This document shows positions 1-7,317 of a stretch of 34,107 nucleotides of DNA, in pieces; positions within the stretch are counted from its first letter, which is position 1; each line of letters starts with the position of its first letter. The position numbers and the translations under genes were made by a program. Source of the DNA: CAIOZW01 sp049317725 (GTDB lineage: Bacteria; Acidobacteriota; Blastocatellia; RBC074); NCBI GenBank assembly GCA_049317725.1, contig JBMOHS010000019.1:1-34107 (forward strand), written 5' to 3'. Below the pieces are notes generated by a model. That model was not told where the DNA came from, did not search any database, and was given only the letters and a program-made list of their open reading frames with translations.

Positions 1-56
1 GAGGGGTGAGGGGTGAGGGGCAAGGGGTGAGGGGTGAGGGGTGAGGGGTGAGAGGG
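1..56. repeat. Heptanucleotide tandem repeat (GAGGGGT)n
   Basis: Seven consecutive 7-nt units fill positions 1-49. Five are exact GAGGGGT. Unit 3 ends in C instead of T and unit 4 starts with A instead of G. A degenerate unit (GAGAGGG) follows at 50-56. The array is cut by the window edge, so its true length is unknown. Each unit carries a run of four G, so the plus strand has a regular G4-N3 pattern able to form a G-quadruplex. It lies just upstream of rsmD. Confidence 0.95.
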
Positions 57-83
57 CCAGAGGCACACCGCCGCCGGTCGACC

Positions 84-770
84 ATGCGAATCATTGCAGG
101 TATCTATAAAGGTCGACGGTTGAAAACCCTGCCCGGGATGTCGATTCGGCCCACCACAGACCGGCTCCGGGAGACGATCTTCAATATTTTGGCAGCAGAG
201 ATCGAAGGTGCAAGGGTGGCGGACCTTTGTGCCGGATCAGGGGCAGTCGCTATCGAAGCGCTCTCACGGGGAGCGGCTCAAGCTGTCCTCGTTGAGCAGT
301 CGGCTCGGGCAACTGCCGTCATTCGCGAGAATCTCCGCCAATGTGCGATTCGGGAGGAGGCGCTCGTTCTGCAGCGCCCGGTTCTCCCCGCATTGCGGTC
401 TTTGGCTGCCCAAGGCCGAAGCTTCGATCTGATCTACTTTGATCCCCCCTACGACAGCCCACTCTACGAGCCCGTCATCAATGCCATTGACCGGGAGGGG
501 CTGCTCGCTCCTGCAGGAACACTGCTGGTGGAGCATCATCGATCCCATCCCCTTCTGCCGACCACTCCATCCCTTCGACCTTTTCGGGAAATTGTCCAAG
601 GAGAGATCCGTGTGACTTTGTACCGTCAGGAACGCGTGGTAGGATCTTCCCTTGATGAGAAGGCTCCCTGCTCCCCCCTTGAGGAGTGCATCCTTGCCCC
701 AGAGAAGAATCTGCCGAGGAGAGAGAAGGGCGAGCCAAAAGAGCAATCAAAAGGAGAAGTCCCCCCGTGA
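84..770 (+). CDS. rsmD: RsmD, 16S rRNA (guanine-N2)-methyltransferase
   Basis: RsmD methylates G966 of 16S rRNA in the 30S subunit using S-adenosylmethionine. The N-terminus MRIIAGIYKGRRL is characteristic of the family. The SAM-binding motif I (DLCAGSGA, residues 47-54) and the catalytic DPPY motif (120-123) are intact. I chose ATG 84 because family similarity begins exactly there; an in-frame GTG at 48, lying in the heptamer repeat, would add 12 residues of no recognisable character. No good Shine-Dalgarno site precedes ATG 84. The protein is 228 residues. The conserved enzyme ends near residue 190, and the remaining roughly 40 residues are a hydrophilic Lys/Glu/Pro-rich tail not usual in this family. 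The gene precedes coaD, a common bacterial pairing. Confidence 0.93.
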   Translation: MRIIAGIYKGRRLKTLPGMSIRPTTDRLRETIFNILAAEIEGARVADLCAGSGAVAIEALSRGAAQAVLVEQSARATAVIRENLRQCAIREEALVLQRPVLPALRSLAAQGRSFDLIYFDPPYDSPLYEPVINAIDREGLLAPAGTLLVEHHRSHPLLPTTPSLRPFREIVQGEIRVTLYRQERVVGSSLDEKAPCSPLEECILAPEKNLPRREKGEPKEQSKGEVPP

Positions 771-915
771 AGACCGATGGTGGCCGGATTCGACCCGGCT
801 CGTCCCCGGTCCTGAGCGAGGATACGCCCTGCAAGCGCTCTCCGAAGCAGGTGATAATGCGCGACCGGTACAGTCTCCTGCGGGAAGTCGGTCGAGAAAG
901 GAGAGGCAGAAGCGT

Positions 916-1404
916 ATGCGGAAAGCGATCTTTCCTGGAACGTTCGACCCTCTGACGAATGGTCATCTCGATCTGATCAGAAGGGCGACACGCCTCTTCG
1001 ATGAGGTGATCGTCGCCATCCTGGTCAACCCAGGAAAAGCACCTCTCTTCTCGATCGAAGAGAGGATGGCGTTGCTGGAAGAGGTGCTCAGCCCAGAGTT
1101 TAGCCCAGAGTTTGCGGGGGTTCGCGTTGACTGTTTTTCAGGTCTCCTCGTCGAGTATGCCCGAAGGCAAGGGGCACAGACGATTCTTCGTGGCATCCGC
1201 TCCAGCCAAGACTACGAGTACGAATGGCCGATGATCTGGATGAACCGCCGGCTCGATCCCGAACTGGAGACCCTTCTCCTGGTCGCCTCTGAAGAGACTT
1301 CTGGGATCAGCTCCAGCCTCCTCAAAGAAGTCTTCCGCCTTGGAGGATCGATCGATGGGCTCGTCCCTGACCCTGTCCTGAAACGAATGAAGGAACGTGC
1401 ATGA
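916..1404 (+). CDS. coaD: CoaD, phosphopantetheine adenylyltransferase
   Basis: CoaD transfers AMP from ATP to 4'-phosphopantetheine, the penultimate step of coenzyme A synthesis in the cytoplasm. The nucleotidyltransferase signature GTFDPLTNGHLDL spans residues 8-20, with the HxGH-type motif TNGH at 15-18. The second family motif, seen here as GISSSLLKEV, lies near residue 130 (consensus ISSTxVR). Length is 162 residues, close to the usual 155-165. ATG 916 starts exactly at the family N-terminus. A perfect 12-bp tandem duplication at 1090-1113 gives a repeated SPEF tetrapeptide near residues 59-66. The stop overlaps the aminotransferase start by 4 nt (ATGA), indicating translational coupling. 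Confidence 0.96.
   Translation: MRKAIFPGTFDPLTNGHLDLIRRATRLFDEVIVAILVNPGKAPLFSIEERMALLEEVLSPEFSPEFAGVRVDCFSGLLVEYARRQGAQTILRGIRSSQDYEYEWPMIWMNRRLDPELETLLLVASEETSGISSSLLKEVFRLGGSIDGLVPDPVLKRMKERA
1090..1113 (+). repeat. 12-bp tandem duplication inside coaD
   Basis: The 12-mer AGCCCAGAGTTT occurs twice back to back (1090-1101 and 1102-1113). It keeps frame and encodes a repeated SPEF. It lies between the N-terminal catalytic motif and the central strand of CoaD, a region that tolerates length variation. Confidence 0.9.
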
Positions 1405-2618
1405 GCAGAACAATGAACCAGACCACGCCCGCCTTTACCGCCTCTGCGCGCGCGCAACTGACCAGCCTCTCCTCGACGGCAGCGGTGGTCATGGCGGCTG
1501 ACAAGCTCCGTGCAGAGGGCGTTCGGGTCATCGACCTGGGCGTGGGTGAGCCGGACTTCCCAACTCCTGCCCATATCAAGGAAGCAGCCAAACAGGCACT
1601 CGACCAGAATTTTACCAAGTATACGGCGGCCAGCGGCATCATGCCGCTCCGTCAAGCGATTTGTGACTACCACAATAACCAATTCGGCTCTGATTACGAG
1701 GCAGACCACTGCTGCGTAGTGCTGGGAGGAAAGCAGGGAATCTTCAATGCGGTTCTCGCTCTCATCAATCCCGGCGACGAGGTGCTGCTGGAAAATCCGT
1801 GTTGGGTCTCTTTCCCGGAGATCGTCCATTTCGCGGAGGGGAAGAATGTCCTGATCGACACGGAGGCAACCGATTTTCACCTGACCGCAGAGATGGTCAA
1901 GCGCGCCATCACGCCAAAATCGAAATTGTTGATCGTCAACTCTCCCTCCAATCCAACGGGCCGAGTCATCAATCCAACTGAGTTCCGCCAGATCGTCGAA
2001 GTGGCAGTGGAGCACGGCTTATGGGTCATTTCGGATGAGTGTTACCTGCAGCTCGTCTATCCTCCACACGAGGTCAATTCTGGGGCAAGCCTGCCGCCTG
2101 AGCTTCGCTCCCGCGTGCTGATCGCCGGCTCCTTGTCGAAGACCTACGCCATGACGGGGTGGCGAGTTGGATTTACACTGGGTCCGTCGGCGTGGGTTCG
2201 CGAGGTGATCAAGATTCAGAGCCAGTCGGCAACCCACGCCGCCTCGATCGCGCAGCGAGCCGCCATTGCAGCATTGACAGGGTCCCAGGAACCCGTGACA
2301 CAGATGCTGGCCGAGTATCAACGGAGAGGGGCATGGCTCGTGACCGCGCTCAACAGCATCCCAGGAATCGAGTGCAGTATGCCTGAAGGTGCCTTCTACG
2401 CGTTTCCGAACGTGCGGGGCCTGATGGCGGCCTGCCGGTTTGCCACCTCGAAAGAGTTGGCAGATGAGCTTCTCTGGAAGTATGGGATCGTGCTGACCGC
2501 TGGATCGGCATTTGGAATCGATGGGTACCTGCGGATCTCCTACGCCAATTCGCTCGAAGCGCTGCAGGAAGCGGTTGGCCGGATTGAGCAGTTGGTCAAG
2601 GACCGAGCAGGATCCTAG
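1401..2618 (+). CDS. Class I/II PLP-dependent aminotransferase, aspartate aminotransferase-like
   Basis: This is a cytoplasmic fold-type I transaminase of 405 residues, most like the bacterial aspartate aminotransferase subgroup I-gamma. Visible landmarks are GVGEPDFPTP near the N-terminus, NSPSNPTGRV in the PLP domain, SDECYLQLVY with the PLP-contacting Asp and Tyr, the Schiff-base lysine in SLSKTYAMTGWRVG (about K247), and the C-terminal RISYANS with the carboxylate-binding Arg. ATG 1401 overlaps the coaD stop by 4 nt. A second in-frame ATG lies four codons downstream. Substrate specificity cannot be read from the sequence; aspartate, or a broader range such as prephenate or aromatic amino acids, is possible. 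The rsmD-coaD-aminotransferase order suggests one transcript. Confidence 0.92.
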   Translation: MSRTMNQTTPAFTASARAQLTSLSSTAAVVMAADKLRAEGVRVIDLGVGEPDFPTPAHIKEAAKQALDQNFTKYTAASGIMPLRQAICDYHNNQFGSDYEADHCCVVLGGKQGIFNAVLALINPGDEVLLENPCWVSFPEIVHFAEGKNVLIDTEATDFHLTAEMVKRAITPKSKLLIVNSPSNPTGRVINPTEFRQIVEVAVEHGLWVISDECYLQLVYPPHEVNSGASLPPELRSRVLIAGSLSKTYAMTGWRVGFTLGPSAWVREVIKIQSQSATHAASIAQRAAIAALTGSQEPVTQMLAEYQRRGAWLVTALNSIPGIECSMPEGAFYAFPNVRGLMAACRFATSKELADELLWKYGIVLTAGSAFGIDGYLRISYANSLEALQEAVGRIEQLVKDRAGS

Positions 2619-2629
2619 ACAAATCGCGG

Positions 2630-2666
2630 GTAGACAAGATCGCCTCGGCGGGGGCATCTTGTCTAC
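2630..2666. terminator. Bidirectional hairpin between convergent genes
   Basis: A perfect 11-bp inverted repeat pairs GTAGACAAGAT (2630-2640) with ATCTTGTCTAC (2656-2666) around a GC-rich 15-nt loop. It lies just downstream of the aminotransferase stop. Its right arm contains the TAG stop codon of the opposite-strand pseudouridine synthase. No long T-run follows on either strand, so termination strength is uncertain. Confidence 0.65.
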
Positions 2667-3445
2667 TCTCCCTCGGAGGAGGAGAGCAGGTCTTCCACCT
2701 CGGTCGGATGGAGAAACCGCCACCGGCCTTCCGGCAAAGAGCCAAGACGGATCGTGCCAATGCGTACTCGCTTGAGCCCCACGACCTCAAGCCCAACCAT
2801 CTCGCACATGCGACGAATCTGCCGCTTGCGACCCTCTCGCAGGACGATGCGGAGTTGCTGATCGTTAAGGGGCTCGACCTGAGCGGGGAGAAGCGGCCTG
2901 CCATCCAGCAAGAGACCATGGCGAAGAGAGCGAAGGCGGCCCGCATTGACCTCGCCGCGCACCCGAACCAGGTATTCCTTCTCGACTTTCCGGTGCTCAC
3001 CGATGACGTGCCGTGCCAGCCGTCCATCTTGGGTAAAGAGGAGGAGTCCCTGAGAGTCGATATCCAACCGTCCGGCGACTGCCAAACCAGGAAAGCAGGA
3101 ACGGTGCAGCCGACGTGTGGAACCTTCGACTTGGTTCTCCGGCGTAATCAGTGAGATGGCTGGGCGGTAGCCAAGCTCTGGCTGTGCTGAGACATACCCA
3201 ATCGGTTTGTGCAGAATGAGAGTGGCTTGTGAAGCCTGACGACGCTGCGCCGCAGGCAGGAGTTCAACCCGCACTTCCAGCGGCACCTTCGTGCCCAGTT
3301 CCCGAACCACCTGTCCTTCGACCAAGACCAGTCCCTCAGAGATGAAGAGGTCGGCCTCGCGACGCGAACAGATCCCTCTGTTCGCCATCAATTTAGAGAG
3401 CCGGATTGTCTCGTAGACTGCCTTCTCTTCCTCCCGCTCCTCCAT
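2663..3445 (-). CDS. RsuA/RluB/RluE/RluF-family rRNA pseudouridine synthase, RluF-like
   Basis: This enzyme isomerises a specific uridine of rRNA to pseudouridine. An N-terminal S4 RNA-binding domain is visible (RLSKLMANRGICSRREADLF, about residues 14-33). The catalytic domain has the aspartate motif GRLDIDSQGLLLFTQDG and the C-terminal GRKRQIRRMCEMVGLEVVGL. The DxDSQGL variant resembles RluF more than RluB, so it may target 23S rRNA, but the target is not certain. I chose ATG 3445 because it is the last start before the S4 domain. The frame is open up to 3730, but that stretch shows no family similarity. Length is 260 residues. It converges on the aminotransferase. Confidence 0.88.
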   Translation of the reverse strand: MEEREEEKAVYETIRLSKLMANRGICSRREADLFISEGLVLVEGQVVRELGTKVPLEVRVELLPAAQRRQASQATLILHKPIGYVSAQPELGYRPAISLITPENQVEGSTRRLHRSCFPGLAVAGRLDIDSQGLLLFTQDGRLARHVIGEHRKVEKEYLVRVRGEVNAGRLRSLRHGLLLDGRPLLPAQVEPLNDQQLRIVLREGRKRQIRRMCEMVGLEVVGLKRVRIGTIRLGSLPEGRWRFLHPTEVEDLLSSSEGE

Positions 3446-4187
3446 CTTCAAGTTCCCGCCCCCTTCCAAACTACTGTGGGTCAAAACAAGGACCGCCTCC
3501 GTGATCATCGACCAGACGGAACCGCCCGTCTTCTCCTTTAGTTGATACCGCGAACGCGACAGTCTGGCAAGGGGATCAATCTGCCCGTTATGCCAGTCCA
3601 CTCGACGAAAGGCCCTCTCCAGCGAAAAATTCGTGGAAGGAAATTTCAGGTTTGACAGGTGCCAGGAAATACAGTACCGTTCGAGTCGTCGTGGTGTTTC
3701 ACTGGAGTCGGTGCCAACTACTCGCACCACGCAAACTTCGGGCGAGAATCAATCTACCCTTTCCCGAAACTGAGCCCCCCCATCACAAAAAGTTGCGAGA
3801 AGGTGTCACTGGAATCTTTCGTTACCTCATTGGAAGCCGGTTCGTATGGCCAACCGCCATTCAGCTAAGTGGAATTCTACCACGTGGCCAATGGAATCAG
3901 GATTGGCTGTTGAGTTCAAGAGATGGGGGAGGAAGCAGGCGTTGATGTTGAACAGCCCTCGCAGCGGGATGGTACGTGCCCACCTCTGATCCCCTGCTGA
4001 ACCGAAGTGACCAGACAGGATCAGACCAGACTCATCGGTTGGGTCTCCCTGCAGGTCGCCATTGGATCGCATTTGACAGCTCATTCCTCTGGCTGTGCGC
4101 CATCCCCCTGGTGGACAGTGACATTGGAAAGGACGATCGAGACTCCCCCTCCACACCTGGGGAGAATCAAAAAAGGGGAATACACAC
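3446..4187. other. Long intergenic region without a recognisable gene
   Basis: About 740 bp separate the divergent pseudouridine synthase and the large secreted protein. Short open frames here show no family resemblance. I see a candidate minus-strand promoter (3542-3570), a possible plus-strand TTGACA-17-TACCGT (3652-3680), and a GTGGTG/CACCAC inverted repeat (3691-3696 with 3725-3730). There is a small CTCCCC/GGGGAG hairpin (4143-4148 with 4159-4164) just before the ribosome binding site. I recognise no riboswitch, tRNA or mobile element. Confidence 0.6.
3542..3570 (-). promoter_or_regulatory. Candidate sigma-70 promoter for the pseudouridine synthase
   Basis: Reading the minus strand, TTGCCA (3565-3570) is followed by a 17-nt spacer and TATCAA (3542-3547). 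This matches 5/6 and 4/6 of the -35 and -10 consensus at optimal spacing. The predicted start would leave a 5' leader of about 90 nt before ATG 3445. Support is by sequence match only. Confidence 0.35.
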
Positions 4188-7130
4188 ATGAAGAGACTCT
4201 TGGGAATCGGCTTGTTTGCCTTGGCGTTGGTGGGAATGATGCCAGGGGGTTCTTACCTCAAAAGAGTGTCAGCCAGCGGAGGGACAGAGAGCGGTGTTGT
4301 GCCGTTTTTGCCACTCCAGACAGTGCCTCGGGATGGAGACCTTGTTGTTTCGCAGCCGAACACCGTCATCAATCGGTATGCCATGTTGGCGACAGATGCG
4401 GCGGCGGGAGCCTCCACGCTCCTGGTCAGCTACCCTGGCGGGGTGCACGGATTGGAAGCCAGTGATTTGGCCGCAGGAGACGTGATCCTGGTGGTTCAGA
4501 TGGCAGGAGCGAGCATCAACACCCAAGAGAGCGCAACCTTCGGGGAGGTGCTCGATTACAAGCAGTCAGGGCTCTACGAGTATTTGACAATCAGCCGTGT
4601 CGATAGTGGGCTGATTACAGTACGTCCTCCCTGCGGGGGGACCCTCAACAGTTACCAGGCGAGTGGTCGGACGCAGGTGATCCGTATTCCTCGCTATCGA
4701 TCCTTGCGAATCGAGGGAGGCGGGTCGATCGTGGCCCCGGCCTGGAACGGACAGTATGGGGGAATTGTCGCGGCCGTCGTTGACGGAGAGGCAGTCATCA
4801 ACGGACAGATCGATGTCAGTGGCCGAGGATTCCGCGGGGGACAAAGCTCCCTTTTTGGAAGCGGGATTGGACGCGCGGACTACCTCTCTTCAGATCCAAA
4901 CAATGGTGCCGAGAAGGGGGAAGGAATTGCCGGTGACGCCACAATCTACGACACACTGGGGGGCCGTTATGGTCGTGGAGCCGCCGCCAACGGTGGGGGT
5001 GGGGGCACGGCCCACAACGCCGGTGGAGGTGGCGGTGCCAACGGTCAGAATGGGCAGAGTTGGACTGGCCAGGGGGTCATGGATGGCACCGTTGTCGGCA
5101 GTTCGGCGTGGACCCTTGATCCTGGGTACCAAGCGGCAGGCGGACAACTGACGCAATCTTCTGGAGGAGGGAGAGGCGGCTACACCTATGCCGAAGTCGA
5201 TGCGGATGCCTTGATCAACGGTCCGGGTGATCCCGCTTGGCGTGGAGATGGGCGACGAGAGGTTGGAGGGCTCGGGGGGCGCCCGATGCCACAGGATCCA
5301 GCCAATCGCCTGTTCATGGGAGGTGGCGGTGGCGCGGGCGCGCAGAACAATGGCTCTGGTGGAGCGGGAGGGGCAGCGGGCGGGATCATCTACTTGATTG
5401 CCAATTCGCTCCATGGAAATGGCCAGCTTCTTGCCAATGGTGCTGCGGGAGAGGACACCCATTTTGAGAACCGGGATGGGGCTGGTGGTGGTGGGGCAGG
5501 TGGCACAATCTTGTTGATCACGGGCTCGTTGAGTGGCCTTCGTGCCGAAGCAAGTGGAGGACGCGGAGGGATTCAGCGACAACCCCTTCAACCAAATCCA
5601 GTCGAGTCGCAAGGACCTGGCGGTGGTGGAGGGGGTGGCTTCATTGCTTACACGGGGGGAACCATCAATACCGATGTCCGCGGAGGAGAAAGTGGTCGGA
5701 CCGAGTCTCCCTCCCTCACGGAATTTCCCTCCAACGGAGCAACGAGTGGCGCCGCAGGGCGAGTTGTCACCTCGGTAGATTCGGTCCCATTTTGTCAAAC
5801 CACGAGTGACTTGGCAGTAACGATTGCGAACCCTGATTTGCTGCTCTACCCTGGGGTACCGACGACCTATACCATTACGGTGAGCAATCTTGGTCCCAAC
5901 CATTCGTACGGGGCCATTGTCCAGAATATTCTTCCACTCGAATTTACCCCTGGTTCAAAGACGTGGACTTGTCAGGCTACGACGGGATCCAATTGTGCGG
6001 TCAACAGTGGAGTGGGGGACTTGGTGACCACTGTTGATCTTCGCAATGGCGGGGTTGCGACATTGACGGTGACTGCCACACTGGGTCCGATCAACTCCAT
6101 CTCCTCGATCGCGAGCCAAGTTGTGGTCACTCCCGCAGCGGGCGCGGTGGAGGTGAATTCCAGCAACAACACGGCAGCGGCAACCAATCGGGTCATTTCG
6201 CGCTCTGACCTGCAGGTCACCAAGACAGGAGCCCCCAAACGGGTCTTTGGAGGCGGGCGGATCGTCTACACGATTACGGTCAGCAACCGAGGCCCAGATC
6301 CGGCGATGGGAGCGATGGTCGAAGATATGATCGCCATGGAGCTTCTCAACCCACAATGGACTTGTGTTGCTGGAGCCGGAGCAACCTGTGGGTCCCAGAG
6401 CGGGACAGGCAGGGTCGCCGCCGAGGTCGATCTGGCGTCTGGCGCCAGTGTGACGTTTCAAATGGAGGCAACGGTCTCGTTATTTGCGAAAGACAAGCTG
6501 GAGACCGAGACGATCGTCACTCCTGGCTTTGGGACTGAGGATCCTGATCTGAGCAACAACACCGCGAAGACGAGGAATGAAGTGCTTCCCAGTGGAGGAA
6601 CAACGATCTTTCCCGATTCAGGTCTAACGACCCTCACCTTTGGCCAGCAGTGGATGGGGGCCGCAGAAGCCGAAGGGATCTTTGTTGGTTCGATCAGCCC
6701 CGCCAACCGGCGAAGCCAATCGATTGTCCTGCCCGTCACCAATGGAGGCTTTCACCTCCTCTCGGCCCGAGCGGAGGTTGGCCACCAGGGTGGGCTGGTG
6801 TTGGTGAAAGACAGGGTCCAGCTCTTCATCACTTCGATTCACTTTGATACGACTGGAGATGATCCTGTTCTATCCGGGTTGGTCGTACGATCCGGAAATC
6901 CGGCAGTCGGAGGGGCGGTCGAGATCTTGGGAAGAATGCCGCTCTTCACCTTGACGTTGCCGGCGTTGCCGCTGCCCTATCCACCGACGAGTCGGTCTGT
7001 CTATATTGGGTCGATTGCGACCCAGTCTACGGCGGAGCTGGTCTCGTTGTTAAGCGCGAGCTTTCAATCGACTCGCTTCCGCGTGGGAGAGAATGTCGGC
7101 GGAATGAGCATTCAGATGATCCAGCGGTAG
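4188..7130 (+). CDS. Large secreted glycine-rich protein with two DUF11 repeats
   Basis: The protein is 980 residues and begins with a signal peptide: MKRLLG, then a hydrophobic stretch to about residue 20. Residues about 45-210 are an ordinary globular stretch. Residues about 211-530 are strongly glycine-rich with GGGGG and GGAGG blocks separated by short hydrophobic strands such as GGIIYLIANSL and GGTILLITGSL, suggesting a repetitive beta structure. Two tandem DUF11 (conserved repeat) domains follow, at about 542-665 and 673-785; each has the YTITVSNxGP core and a paired-cysteine TC...C segment. Residues 790-980 match nothing I know. There is no LPxTG, autotransporter barrel or PEP-CTERM tail. 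The ribosome site AGGGGAA lies about 8 nt before ATG 4188. Such architectures occur in surface proteins of several Gram-negative groups; a cell-surface or matrix role is inferred, not shown. Confidence 0.85.
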   Translation: MKRLLGIGLFALALVGMMPGGSYLKRVSASGGTESGVVPFLPLQTVPRDGDLVVSQPNTVINRYAMLATDAAAGASTLLVSYPGGVHGLEASDLAAGDVILVVQMAGASINTQESATFGEVLDYKQSGLYEYLTISRVDSGLITVRPPCGGTLNSYQASGRTQVIRIPRYRSLRIEGGGSIVAPAWNGQYGGIVAAVVDGEAVINGQIDVSGRGFRGGQSSLFGSGIGRADYLSSDPNNGAEKGEGIAGDATIYDTLGGRYGRGAAANGGGGGTAHNAGGGGGANGQNGQSWTGQGVMDGTVVGSSAWTLDPGYQAAGGQLTQSSGGGRGGYTYAEVDADALINGPGDPAWRGDGRREVGGLGGRPMPQDPANRLFMGGGGGAGAQNNGSGGAGGAAGGIIYLIANSLHGNGQLLANGAAGEDTHFENRDGAGGGGAGGTILLITGSLSGLRAEASGGRGGIQRQPLQPNPVESQGPGGGGGGGFIAYTGGTINTDVRGGESGRTESPSLTEFPSNGATSGAAGRVVTSVDSVPFCQTTSDLAVTIANPDLLLYPGVPTTYTITVSNLGPNHSYGAIVQNILPLEFTPGSKTWTCQATTGSNCAVNSGVGDLVTTVDLRNGGVATLTVTATLGPINSISSIASQVVVTPAAGAVEVNSSNNTAAATNRVISRSDLQVTKTGAPKRVFGGGRIVYTITVSNRGPDPAMGAMVEDMIAMELLNPQWTCVAGAGATCGSQSGTGRVAAEVDLASGASVTFQMEATVSLFAKDKLETETIVTPGFGTEDPDLSNNTAKTRNEVLPSGGTTIFPDSGLTTLTFGQQWMGAAEAEGIFVGSISPANRRSQSIVLPVTNGGFHLLSARAEVGHQGGLVLVKDRVQLFITSIHFDTTGDDPVLSGLVVRSGNPAVGGAVEILGRMPLFTLTLPALPLPYPPTSRSVYIGSIATQSTAELVSLLSASFQSTRFRVGENVGGMSIQMIQR

Positions 7131-7158
7131 AGTCCAAGCAGGGCTCTCGATCGTCAGT

Positions 7159-7222
7159 GAAACGCGGAGTGTTGATCAGCGATCGCCAATTGTCGATCCT
7201 TGATCCACGCACTCCGCGTTTC
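7159..7222 (+). terminator. Intrinsic terminator after the DUF11 protein
   Basis: A perfect 13-bp inverted repeat pairs GAAACGCGGAGTG (7159-7171) with CACTCCGCGTTTC (7210-7222) and is followed by GCATTTTTG. The 38-nt loop is itself self-complementary (GATCG...CGATC), so the whole folds as one long interrupted hairpin. It sits 29 bp past the stop codon and about 95 bp before the RNase R start. Confidence 0.8.
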
Positions 7223-7317
7223 GCATTTTTGCCTTTTGGCGTCTCGTGTGTCTCCATGGGGAGGGTGTCGAGAGAAGGGCCCCCTGGATAAAGATAAAGA
7301 GGGTTGAAAGGAGACAG

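Noticed and set aside
1..56. The repeat array considered as CRISPR
   Set aside because: Units are 7 nt and directly adjacent with no spacers.
3652..3680. TTGACA-17-TACCGT as the promoter of the large surface protein
   Set aside because: The -10 box is poor and the start would be about 500 nt from the gene; too weak to list as a feature.
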